Of a stretch of DNA of 64,000 nt, positions 57,349-64,000 are shown piece after piece. Source of the stretch: Anabaena catenula FACHB-362 (GTDB lineage Bacteria > Cyanobacteriota > Cyanobacteriia > Cyanobacteriales > Nostocaceae); the NCBI RefSeq assembly GCF_014698735.1, contig NZ_JACJTQ010000021.1, forward strand, positions 1 to 64,000, read 5' to 3'. Every line of letters starts with the position of its first letter. Within the stretch, counting starts at the first letter, position 1. Made by a program: the position numbers and the translations under genes. The notes below the pieces were generated by a model. It did no database searches. It worked only from the letters and a program-made list of their open reading frames with translations, and was not told the origin of the DNA.

Positions 57349-57355
57349 CTTCCAG

Positions 57356-58396
57356 TTACCTGAATTCAATCTTCAGTTCTTGAAGTTTAGCAGCTACTGC
57401 TCCACTGCTAAATAATTCTGTGGCTTTGGCTATCCCAGCTTGTACATCTGGAGAAAAGCCACTGCGCCATAGATAAAAACCACCATTCCATAAGGCTGTT
57501 TGCATGAGTTCACTTACTTGACCAGCCAAAACTGATTGCATATCCTTGATTAATTCTTCTGTAGTGGTAAGGGGAACATTTTTGGTAGTAAAACCGTATT
57601 CACGAGGTACAAGGTGTAGCCGTTCTAATTCTGGGGATGTTGTTGGTGAAGATAATCCAATGATTGCTGTGCGATCGCGCGGTAAGTCACAACTGCCTTC
57701 TAATCCCTTGACAAAGGTAAATTTTGTTACCCCTCTTAACCCCAAAGCCACTTGAAACATCGCTTCTGTGGGTGGGTGAACAAAGCCAGCAATGATGTGA
57801 GCATCCCCAGCATAGGGACACCAAATTAACTCCATTGTCGCTAATGGTGGACGTTTACCAAGTTGATCGCGGTATTCCCATAAAGTTTGATTTAAAGGGA
57901 AATGCTTTGGTGTGTAAACAAAGCCAATTCCTGTTTTCTCAAAAACTTGCTGGGTTTGTTCCAGTGGTAAACCAGTCCAATCTACTCCTAAACCTTGCCA
58001 AATCTCTATTAAAGGTAAACCATATTTTGTTGGTAAGCGGTTTCCTCCATGCATAATTACCGGTTGTCCCACAGCAGCCAATAATAAAGCCGTAATAATA
58101 TTAATTGGCGCGGTGCGAGTTCTGCCATCATAGGGTATACCTAAAACGATCACAGGTTGTGCTATTGGTTGCAACTTAGGTCCGAGTTCATAGTAAGCAT
58201 CCAACATCCCCGCTAACTCTTCACCTGTGGGACGTTTGATACGGTGAGCAATCAAAAATGCGCCGATTTGGGCTGGTGTCGCTTCACCTAATAACATCAT
58301 CTTTGTCGCAGTAGCCGCTTCAGCACGAGTTAAATTCTCGGATGTATGACTTCCACTACCTACTTTTTGGATAAATTCTCTAAATATATTACTCAT
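57356..58396 (-). CDS. Anthranilate phosphoribosyltransferase-like protein without PRPP motif
   Basis: A 346-residue protein with the two-domain fold of the TrpD family (N-terminal helices, EATPAQIGAFLIAHRIKRPT, then GEELAGMLDAYYEL). The typical PRPP-binding G-T-G-G-D-G is replaced by GIPYDGRTRTAPINI, and the K-H-G-N-R motif by IMHGGNRLPTKYG. It therefore belongs to a TrpD-like (TrpD2/YbiB-like) group and is unlikely to make phosphoribosyl anthranilate. YbiB-type proteins bind nucleic acid; whether this one does is unknown. It is convergent with the MBL gene, with seven bases between the stops, and stands apart from any trp gene. Confidence 0.82.
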   Translation of the reverse strand: MSNIFREFIQKVGSGSHTSENLTRAEAATATKMMLLGEATPAQIGAFLIAHRIKRPTGEELAGMLDAYYELGPKLQPIAQPVIVLGIPYDGRTRTAPINIITALLLAAVGQPVIMHGGNRLPTKYGLPLIEIWQGLGVDWTGLPLEQTQQVFEKTGIGFVYTPKHFPLNQTLWEYRDQLGKRPPLATMELIWCPYAGDAHIIAGFVHPPTEAMFQVALGLRGVTKFTFVKGLEGSCDLPRDRTAIIGLSSPTTSPELERLHLVPREYGFTTKNVPLTTTEELIKDMQSVLAGQVSELMQTALWNGGFYLWRSGFSPDVQAGIAKATELFSSGAVAAKLQELKIEFR

Positions 58397-58540
58397 TGAT
58401 CAATTCTCATTAGTGATTAAGTTTCTCAGCTAAGGTAATCTAGGACGATTCCTGACTCCAAAAATGGGTTCTTGAATTCTTGTTAATAATTTCGTTAAAA
58501 TAGGATATTTACTAAAAAATTGTAAATCACACACAACATA

Positions 58541-59581
58541 ATGAATTTTAATTTAGAACAGTTTGCCAGTGATAACTACTCTGGAATTTGTCCAGAAGCA
58601 TGGGAATACACACTGCAAGCAAACCAAGGTAGCGCACCTGCCTATGGCAATGATCAATGGACTCAAAAAGCCTCAGATAAGTTTCGAGAGTTATTTGAAA
58701 TAGATTGCGAAGTCTTTTTTGTCTTTAATGGCACTGCTGCAAATTCGTTATCATTAGCAGCTTTATGTCAGTCTTATCATAGTATCATCTGTCATGAAAA
58801 TGCACATATTGAAACTAGCGAATGTGGAGCGCCAGAATTTATTTCTAATGGTTCTAAACTTCTCCTTGCTCCAGGCGAAAATGGCAAATTAACAACAGCA
58901 TCAATAGAAGCTTTATTATTAGGTAAGCGAACCGATATTCACTATCCTAAACGTAAAGTCATTAGCCTAACTCAAGCAACAGAATTAGGGACTTTATATT
59001 CTCTAGATGAACTGGCTGCTATTAAAGCATTGGCAGAAAAACATGATTTAAAAATTCACATGGATGGCGCACGCTTTGCGAATGCAGTAGTTTCCATGAA
59101 TAAAAGCCCTGCGGAAATTACTTGGAAAAGTGGCATAGATGTTTTGTGTTTTTGCGGCTCAAAAAATGGCATGGCATTAGGGGAAGCAGTCATTTTTTTT
59201 AATAAAGAATTAGCAGAAGATTTTGCCTATCGCTGCAAACAAGCTGGGCAACTTGCTTCAAAAATGCGATTTATTTCGGCTCCTTGGCTGGGTTTATTAG
59301 AAACAGGTGCTTGGTTAAAAAATGCCCGTCATGCTAATCAATGTGCTGAATATTTAGAGAATGAATTGTTAAAAATAGCAGGGATTGAAATCATGTTCCC
59401 TAGAGAAGTTAATGCTGTTTATGCAAATTTGCCAGAAAGAGTAGTTACCAGCTTACGAGCGAAAAATTGGCTATTTTACAGTTTTCTTGGTGTTGGAGGT
59501 GTGAGATTAATGTGTTCTTGGAATACAACCCATGCCAGAATTGATGAATTCATCCAAGATATTAAGCAAGCAATTGTTTAG
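58541..59581 (+). CDS. ltaE: Low-specificity L-threonine aldolase
   Basis: A 346-residue PLP enzyme that cleaves L-threonine to glycine and acetaldehyde. Motifs: FASDNYSGICPEAWEYTLQA, PAYGNDQWTQKASDKFRELF, VFFVFNGTAANSLSLAALCQ, HENAHIETSECGAPEFISNG and the PLP lysine in VLCFCGSKNGMALGEAVIF, with HMDGARFANAVVSM upstream giving the Asp and Arg of the PLP pocket. It is of the fold-type I beta-eliminating-lyase/threonine aldolase group. A short inverted repeat follows. It lies near several amino-acid- and redox-related genes but no operon is evident. Confidence 0.93.
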   Translation: MNFNLEQFASDNYSGICPEAWEYTLQANQGSAPAYGNDQWTQKASDKFRELFEIDCEVFFVFNGTAANSLSLAALCQSYHSIICHENAHIETSECGAPEFISNGSKLLLAPGENGKLTTASIEALLLGKRTDIHYPKRKVISLTQATELGTLYSLDELAAIKALAEKHDLKIHMDGARFANAVVSMNKSPAEITWKSGIDVLCFCGSKNGMALGEAVIFFNKELAEDFAYRCKQAGQLASKMRFISAPWLGLLETGAWLKNARHANQCAEYLENELLKIAGIEIMFPREVNAVYANLPERVVTSLRAKNWLFYSFLGVGGVRLMCSWNTTHARIDEFIQDIKQAIV

Positions 59582-59590
59582 GATATTAAT

Positions 59591-59620
59591 ATTTTACACA
59601 ATACTGTAAAATAGTTTTAT
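59591..59620 (+). terminator. Hairpin terminator after ltaE
   Basis: ATTTTACA and TGTAAAAT form a perfect 8-bp stem with a 6-base loop ten bases after the stop codon, followed by AGTTTTAT. A rather AT-rich stem, so a modest terminator. Confidence 0.5.
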
Positions 59621-59673
59621 ATTTCTTCCTTGGGAAATATTTAAGATTCGCTGATTTTCACTTACTTAACATT

Positions 59674-60066
59674 ATGACCAACCTCATCGAATATGAAGAT
59701 GCCAGCGACGAAGTACGCGCAGTTTATGATGATATCCGCATTACTCGTCAAACTGACTATATCAACAACTTTTGGAAAGCCTTAGCTAATCATCCCCCCA
59801 CTTTGCGGCGCACCTGGGAAACACTTAAAGAAGTGATGGCGAGTCCTGGTGAAATAGATCCATTAGTGAGAGAATTAATTTACATTGCTGTCAGCGTTAC
59901 AAATGGCTGTGAATATTGTATTAGCTCACACACCGCAGCAGCCCGTGCTAAAGGTATGAGTGATCAAGTATTTGGTGAACTGATGGCAATTACAGGAGCA
60001 GCGAATATGACAAATAGGCTTGCTAATGGCTATCAGATTCCTGTTGACGAGCAATTCAAGAGGTAG
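59674..60066 (+). CDS. Carboxymuconolactone decarboxylase/AhpD-like protein
   Basis: A 130-residue helical protein. The core is LVRELIYIAVSVTNGCEYCI then SSHTAAARAKGMSDQ, with the redox CxxC followed by a His five residues from the first Cys (C-E-Y-C-I-S-S-H), the pattern of the AhpD-like branch, which can act as a thiol peroxidase or reductase partner. A substrate is not evident. It is convergent with the glutathione transferase gene with 19 bases between them; both are thiol-related, which may reflect a common stress role. Confidence 0.9.
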   Translation: MTNLIEYEDASDEVRAVYDDIRITRQTDYINNFWKALANHPPTLRRTWETLKEVMASPGEIDPLVRELIYIAVSVTNGCEYCISSHTAAARAKGMSDQVFGELMAITGAANMTNRLANGYQIPVDEQFKR

Positions 60067-60085
60067 AATTTTTGATAAAATCTGA

Positions 60086-60784
60086 TTACAGCTTCACACT
60101 ATTAGCAGATTGATTAAATAACAAATCTCGTGATTGTTCGGGGCTGATTTGCTGATTTTTGAAAGCCTCGGCTTTTTCATAAGCTCGAATAGTTGCTGGA
60201 CGGGCTTTAATTGCTTCAAACCAGCGTTGTATGTGAGGAAAATCTTCCAGCTTTTGACTTTGTCGTTCGTAAGGTACAATCCAGGGATAGCTGGCAATAT
60301 CAGCAATGGAATAATCCCCAGCAATGAATTCGCGATCGCTCAATCGTTTATTTAAAACAGCATATAATCGTCCTGTTTCATTGACATAGCGATTAATGGC
60401 GTAATCAATTTTTTCCGGGGCATATTGGCTAAAATGATGGTTTTGCCCAGCCATTGGCCCCAATCCCCCCATCTGCCAAAATAGCCATTGCAGAACCTCT
60501 ACACGACCGCGAATATCTGTTGGCATTAACTTTCCAGTTTTTTGTGCCAAATACTCTAGAATTGCTCCAGACTCAAAAATAGAAATAGGTTCACCACCAT
60601 CACTAGGTTGGTGATCAATAATTGCAGGAATGCGATTATTGGGGGAAATCTTCAGAAACTCCGGTTTAAACTGATCTCCTGCACCAATATTAATAGGAAT
60701 GACGTTATAGGGAAGTCCAACTTCCTCCAGAAATATTGTAATTTTATGGCCGTTGGGGGTAGTCCAATAGTAAAGGTCAATCAT
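60086..60784 (-). CDS. yfcG: Glutathione S-transferase-like, YfcG/Nu-class
   Basis: A 232-residue protein with an N-terminal thioredoxin-like domain (MIDLYYWTTPNGHKITIFLE, then FLKISPNNRIPAIIDH and ISIFESGAILEYLA) and a helical C-terminal domain (LQWLFWQMGGLGPMAGQNHH, IADIASYPWIVPYERQ). The start and the GLGPMAGQNHHF motif match YfcG of E. coli, a Nu-class enzyme with disulfide-bond reductase activity that uses Thr/Asn residues in place of Tyr or Ser. It lies downstream of the LysR gene on the same strand with 61 bases between, so it may be a target of that regulator. Confidence 0.93.
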   Translation of the reverse strand: MIDLYYWTTPNGHKITIFLEEVGLPYNVIPINIGAGDQFKPEFLKISPNNRIPAIIDHQPSDGGEPISIFESGAILEYLAQKTGKLMPTDIRGRVEVLQWLFWQMGGLGPMAGQNHHFSQYAPEKIDYAINRYVNETGRLYAVLNKRLSDREFIAGDYSIADIASYPWIVPYERQSQKLEDFPHIQRWFEAIKARPATIRAYEKAEAFKNQQISPEQSRDLLFNQSANSVKL

Positions 60785-60845
60785 AGATGTATTTCCTAGT
60801 AGATACAGCAGTCAGGTTAATGAGGAATTTTCCCCAAATTCCAAA

Positions 60846-61787
60846 TTAAGAAACAGAACGTTGTTGGTTAAGTTGTAAATGAATATTATCCTTGACGAGT
60901 TGCCAAAAGTGTTGAATGGGGGGAATCTGAAGACGGTCTTGAGTTGTTACCATGACTACGCGACGAGTTAAACTCGAATTATCAGCTAAATTACTATTAT
61001 TGGCTAGGGGACGAACTGCAAGAGTAGGATCATATCTGGCTTCTATTAATGCTGAATGGGGAAGTAATGCAATCAGTTCTCCTTGACGAACTACTCCCCG
61101 AAAAGCATCTAAAGTATTTACTTCCAAAGCTGCTTGAAGTTTAGCTTCCATCTGTTCAAATCGATCTTGAATTAGACGTTGCATTCCATAACCATCTTTA
61201 AATACTACTTGGGGATAACGAATTAACTCCAACCAAGGGATAGATTCATAGCCAGCTAGGGGATGATTTGCTGCGGTTAAGACTTCTATAGGTTCATCAT
61301 ATAGCACTTCTACCGCCATTTCTTTGCCAGAGATTAAAAAGCGATTGTGCATGACAATTGCTAAATCGACTAAACCATCTTTGAGGACTTTGAGAGAGCG
61401 ATCGCTTCCTAATGATGTTACCCTCAATTGTACTTCTGGATAATCATGACAAAACTTTTGTAACACTGGCGGTAAGTAAGAAGCACAGACAGAATGAATC
61501 GCTGCAATACATAGTTCTGGTTGCTTTCCCCCCATTAAATCCGTTAACTCTTGTGTAGCAGATTCCCATTCTTGGCAAATTTTGCGGACACGGGGAAGTA
61601 AACGTTCACCCCCTAACGTTAATTTGGCATGGGTACTGCGATGAAATAGTTCTATTCCTAAGTCTGCTTCTAATCCCTGAATTTGCCTACTGATAGTGGA
61701 TTGAGTAACACCACATTTTGTTGCAGCTTGTTGAAAGCTACCAGTTTGAGCGATCGCCAAAAAGGCTTGCAACTGCTCTAGACGCAT
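60846..61787 (-). CDS. LysR family transcriptional regulator
   Basis: A 313-residue regulator. The N-terminal winged helix (MRLEQLQAFLAIAQTGSFQQ then AATKCGVTQSTISRQIQGLE) is followed by the periplasmic-binding-protein-like effector domain (LCIAAIHSVCASYLPPVLQK, SLKVLKDGLVDLAIV, VLYDEPIEVLTAANHPLAG). The effector is unknown; CbbR/NdhR/CmpR-like members occur in cyanobacteria, but I see no feature that assigns it to one of these. The yfcG-like gene is next downstream and the TpsB gene is divergent, so either may be regulated. Confidence 0.9.
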   Translation of the reverse strand: MRLEQLQAFLAIAQTGSFQQAATKCGVTQSTISRQIQGLEADLGIELFHRSTHAKLTLGGERLLPRVRKICQEWESATQELTDLMGGKQPELCIAAIHSVCASYLPPVLQKFCHDYPEVQLRVTSLGSDRSLKVLKDGLVDLAIVMHNRFLISGKEMAVEVLYDEPIEVLTAANHPLAGYESIPWLELIRYPQVVFKDGYGMQRLIQDRFEQMEAKLQAALEVNTLDAFRGVVRQGELIALLPHSALIEARYDPTLAVRPLANNSNLADNSSLTRRVVMVTTQDRLQIPPIQHFWQLVKDNIHLQLNQQRSVS

Positions 61788-61988
61788 TTTGATTTAGCCT
61801 GAGTATAAATTTATTACTTTCACTAATTTAACGGGTTTATCTGTATAATTTGAATTTAATTTAATTAGCTGTTCAGTATTAATTTACATAATTGCATTAG
61901 CATAAATACTTGTTAATACTGAATTGATGGGTGATGGGTAATTGGTGATTGGTAAGTAGGTTGGCGTTAAAAATTGTCGTTGGGATAA

Positions 61989-62018
61989 GGCAGGGGGCAG
62001 GGGGCAGGGAGCAGGGGG
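61989..62018. repeat. Heptameric tandem repeats (GGGGGCA)
   Basis: About four copies, in the 380-base gap between the LysR and TpsB genes. A short GGTGATGGGTAATTGG repeat precedes it. The rest of the gap holds the divergent promoters, which I could not define. Confidence 0.8.
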
Positions 62019-62167
62019 AAAAAGGGTTTTAGCCTTGTTTACTTTTCTTTACACAGTTTAGTTTTATTCTGCCTACCTACTTAAGAGTTTTCTTCTTGAA
62101 TTTTGTACCCCTCGGAGGGTCTATTTTGAATTCCGCAAAGTGTCTAAATATGATCTATGGAGTAAAA

Positions 62168-63916
62168 ATGCTATTTTGGGTTACGGTGGTATCCCTGGTC
62201 ACGTTACTAGAAAAACCAGCTAAAAGCGCAACAAAGACGGTTATTAGCCATGCTGCTAATTTAAAAAAATTGGCAGTGACAAATAATATCGCTCAACTAC
62301 CTAACCCTATTATTCCTCAAAAACCAGAATTAACCCCTGTCAAGCCAGAACAATCTCAACCTACTCCTTTAGAAACAAATCCACCCACTCTGCAACCGGG
62401 GGAAATATCGCCCCAAATTCCAGGGACAATTCGCGTAGAAGGCTTTGAATTTGAGGGAAATACTGCTTTTAGCGATCGCCAACTTGCGGAAGTCAGCAAG
62501 CCCTTTACAGCTAGAGAAATTACCTTTGCTGAACTCATAGCAGTAGAGACAGCGGTAACGCAAAAATATATCGAAGCCGGATACATTAATTCTGGTGCGG
62601 TAATTTCCGCTAATCAAACCTTTCCCAGAACCGGAGGAGTGGTAAAAATTCAGATTATCGAAGGGGAACTAACAGAAATTAATATCATTGGTAATCGTCG
62701 CCTCCATGCTAATTATGTGCGATCGCGTTTAGAAATCGCCACCAAAAAACCCCTCAACCGCAACCGATTACTAGAAGCCTTACAAATACTGCAACTAGAC
62801 CCCCTAATTACTAATATATCTGCCGAACTCCAACCAGGGAGCCGTCCCCAACAAAGTCGTTTACAAGTGCGAGTTAAAGAAGCAGATACCTTCAGTGGGG
62901 AAATATTTACTGATAACAATCGTTCTCCCAGCGTGGGTAGTTTTCGACGGGGGATTAAGATTAATCAAAGTAACTTACTGGGTTTGGGTGATGGATTAGA
63001 GGTATCTTACACCAACAGTGACGGGAGTAATGCCTTTGATGGTAGTTATACTTTACCCATCAATGCCCGCAATGGCACAATTGAATTTGCAGCAGGTATA
63101 ACTAATACTAACGTGATTGAACAGCCATTTAATCGTCTGGATATTGAAGGAAAATCACGTACATACCAACTCACATATCGTCAACCCATAGTCCAAAAGC
63201 CAAATCAAGAATTAGCTTTAGGGCTGACTTTTTCCCGACAGGAAAGCCAAACCTCACTGTTAAATGAAAGATTTCCTCTGTCTCCAGGGGCTAATAATCA
63301 GGGAGAAACCAGCGTTTCCGCGTTGCGGTTTTTTCAAGAATATGTGCAACGGAGTCCTCGTCAAGTTTTAGCAGCGCGATCGCAATTTTCCCTCGGTACA
63401 GATATTTTCGGTGCTACAGTAAATAATAATGCACCAGATAGTCGCTTTTTGGCGTGGCGGGGACAAGGGCAATATGTGCGGTTATTAGCACCAGAAACCT
63501 TGTTAATTCTGCGTTCCGATATTCAGGTATCCTCAGATTCATTATTATCCCTAGAACAGATAGGAATTGGTGGTGCTAAGAGCGTCCGAGGTTATCGTCA
63601 AGATTTAATATTAACAGATAGCGGTGTCATTACATCTGCCGAATTACGCATCCCCATTGTGCGCGTACCAGAAATAAAAAGTGTTTTTCAAATTGCTCCT
63701 TTTATTGATTTTGGAATTGGGTGGAACTATTCTGGAGAAAAAGCAAATTCCCAATCTAATAGTTTATTAGGTACAGGTTTAGGGTTAATCTGGCAAATGA
63801 GCGATCGCTTAAATACCCGTTTAGATTATGGTATCCCCTTAATTGATGTGAAAGCAAATAATAAAACTTTACAAGATCAAGGTGTTTATTTTACTATTAA
63901 TTATTTTCTTTTTTAA
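62168..63916 (+). CDS. Two-partner-secretion outer membrane transporter (TpsB/ShlB family)
   Basis: A 582-residue protein, starting at the ATG at 62168 with GGAG six bases upstream; the open frame to 62096 is not needed. A signal peptide (MLFWVTVVSLVTLLEKPAKS) precedes a Pro-rich linker (LPNPIIPQKPELTPVKPEQS), then POTRA domains (about residues 90-260: IRVEGFEFEGNTAFSDRQLA, VKIQIIEGELTEINIIGNRR) and a 16-strand barrel ending in Phe (FTINYFLF). The barrel motifs IGGAKSVRGYRQDLILTD (VRGY) and PFIDFGIGWNY are those of the ShlB/FhaC family, which exports a large TpsA protein. No TpsA partner is in the window; it may lie beyond the right edge. Confidence 0.93.
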   Translation: MLFWVTVVSLVTLLEKPAKSATKTVISHAANLKKLAVTNNIAQLPNPIIPQKPELTPVKPEQSQPTPLETNPPTLQPGEISPQIPGTIRVEGFEFEGNTAFSDRQLAEVSKPFTAREITFAELIAVETAVTQKYIEAGYINSGAVISANQTFPRTGGVVKIQIIEGELTEINIIGNRRLHANYVRSRLEIATKKPLNRNRLLEALQILQLDPLITNISAELQPGSRPQQSRLQVRVKEADTFSGEIFTDNNRSPSVGSFRRGIKINQSNLLGLGDGLEVSYTNSDGSNAFDGSYTLPINARNGTIEFAAGITNTNVIEQPFNRLDIEGKSRTYQLTYRQPIVQKPNQELALGLTFSRQESQTSLLNERFPLSPGANNQGETSVSALRFFQEYVQRSPRQVLAARSQFSLGTDIFGATVNNNAPDSRFLAWRGQGQYVRLLAPETLLILRSDIQVSSDSLLSLEQIGIGGAKSVRGYRQDLILTDSGVITSAELRIPIVRVPEIKSVFQIAPFIDFGIGWNYSGEKANSQSNSLLGTGLGLIWQMSDRLNTRLDYGIPLIDVKANNKTLQDQGVYFTINYFLF

Positions 63917-63937
63917 ATCATGAAAATACTTTTTTTC

Positions 63938-63965
63938 ACGCAGAGGCGCAGAGACACAGAGAGAA
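63938..63965. repeat. CGCAGAG-type short repeat
   Basis: CACGCAGAGGCGCAGAGACAC and flanking bases, the same class as 418-445. It follows the TpsB gene by about 20 bases. Confidence 0.6.
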
Positions 63966-64000
63966 TTCAAGAGTTTAATCTTGTGAAGACAGTTTGAGAG

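Overview
The window comes from a filamentous, probably heterocyst-forming cyanobacterium of the Nostoc/Anabaena group. The evidence is the 3' end of a photosystem II D1 gene (psbA) at the left edge, frequent GCGATCGC (HIP1-type) octamers, heptameric short tandem repeats of the GGGGGCA/GGGTGCA, CTCCTGA and GTCATTA kinds between genes, a beta-carotene ketolase, and the fbp-tal-zwf-opcA cluster known from Nostoc. I saw no rRNA, tRNA, CRISPR array or intact insertion sequence.

Left part (1-18 kb): psbA end, a PIN-like nuclease with a tandem-repeat tail, chorismate synthase, two repeat-rich proteins of unknown role, a SemiSWEET-type sugar carrier, a B12-binding-type radical SAM protein, a small zinc-ribbon protein, a SRPBCC protein, CrtW, HrcA, a rhodanese, a DUF3352 protein, serine acetyltransferase and a flavin-dependent oxidase-like protein. 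Between them lie a 155-bp MITE-like element and the first of three copies of a ~106-121 bp inverted-repeat element.

Middle part (18-31.5 kb): a small two-gene pair that looks like a BECR-type nuclease with an immunity partner; a class II (adenosylcobalamin-dependent) ribonucleotide reductase interrupted by a 1156-bp group I intron carrying a PD-(D/E)XK/NUMOD3 homing endonuclease; the oxidative pentose phosphate cluster fbp-tal-zwf-opcA, which supplies NADPH in the dark and in heterocysts; and cobyrinate a,c-diamide synthase, a step toward the cobalamin that the reductase needs.

Right part (31.5-64 kb): HDAC-like deacetylase, a lone cNMP-binding domain, an outer-membrane-like barrel protein next to a secreted CHAT protease-like protein, a large UPF0182 membrane protein, aspartase, a signalling block (REC-PAS-kinase-REC hybrid, a lone receiver with a membrane histidine kinase, and a 2192-residue kinase with about 14 HAMP domains in a 276-bp tandem array), DUF362, pyrophosphatase, panD, a degenerate metallo-beta-lactamase-fold protein, a TrpD-like protein without the usual PRPP motif, threonine aldolase, an AhpD-like protein, a YfcG-type glutathione transferase, a LysR regulator and a two-partner-secretion transporter.

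The best candidates for new biology are the intron/homing endonuclease that splits the catalytic Cys-Gly-Glu of the reductase, the putative toxin/immunity pair, the hierarchical HAMP array, and the PIN protein with its 16-17 residue repeats. All functional calls rest on reading translated sequence by eye; no database search was run.
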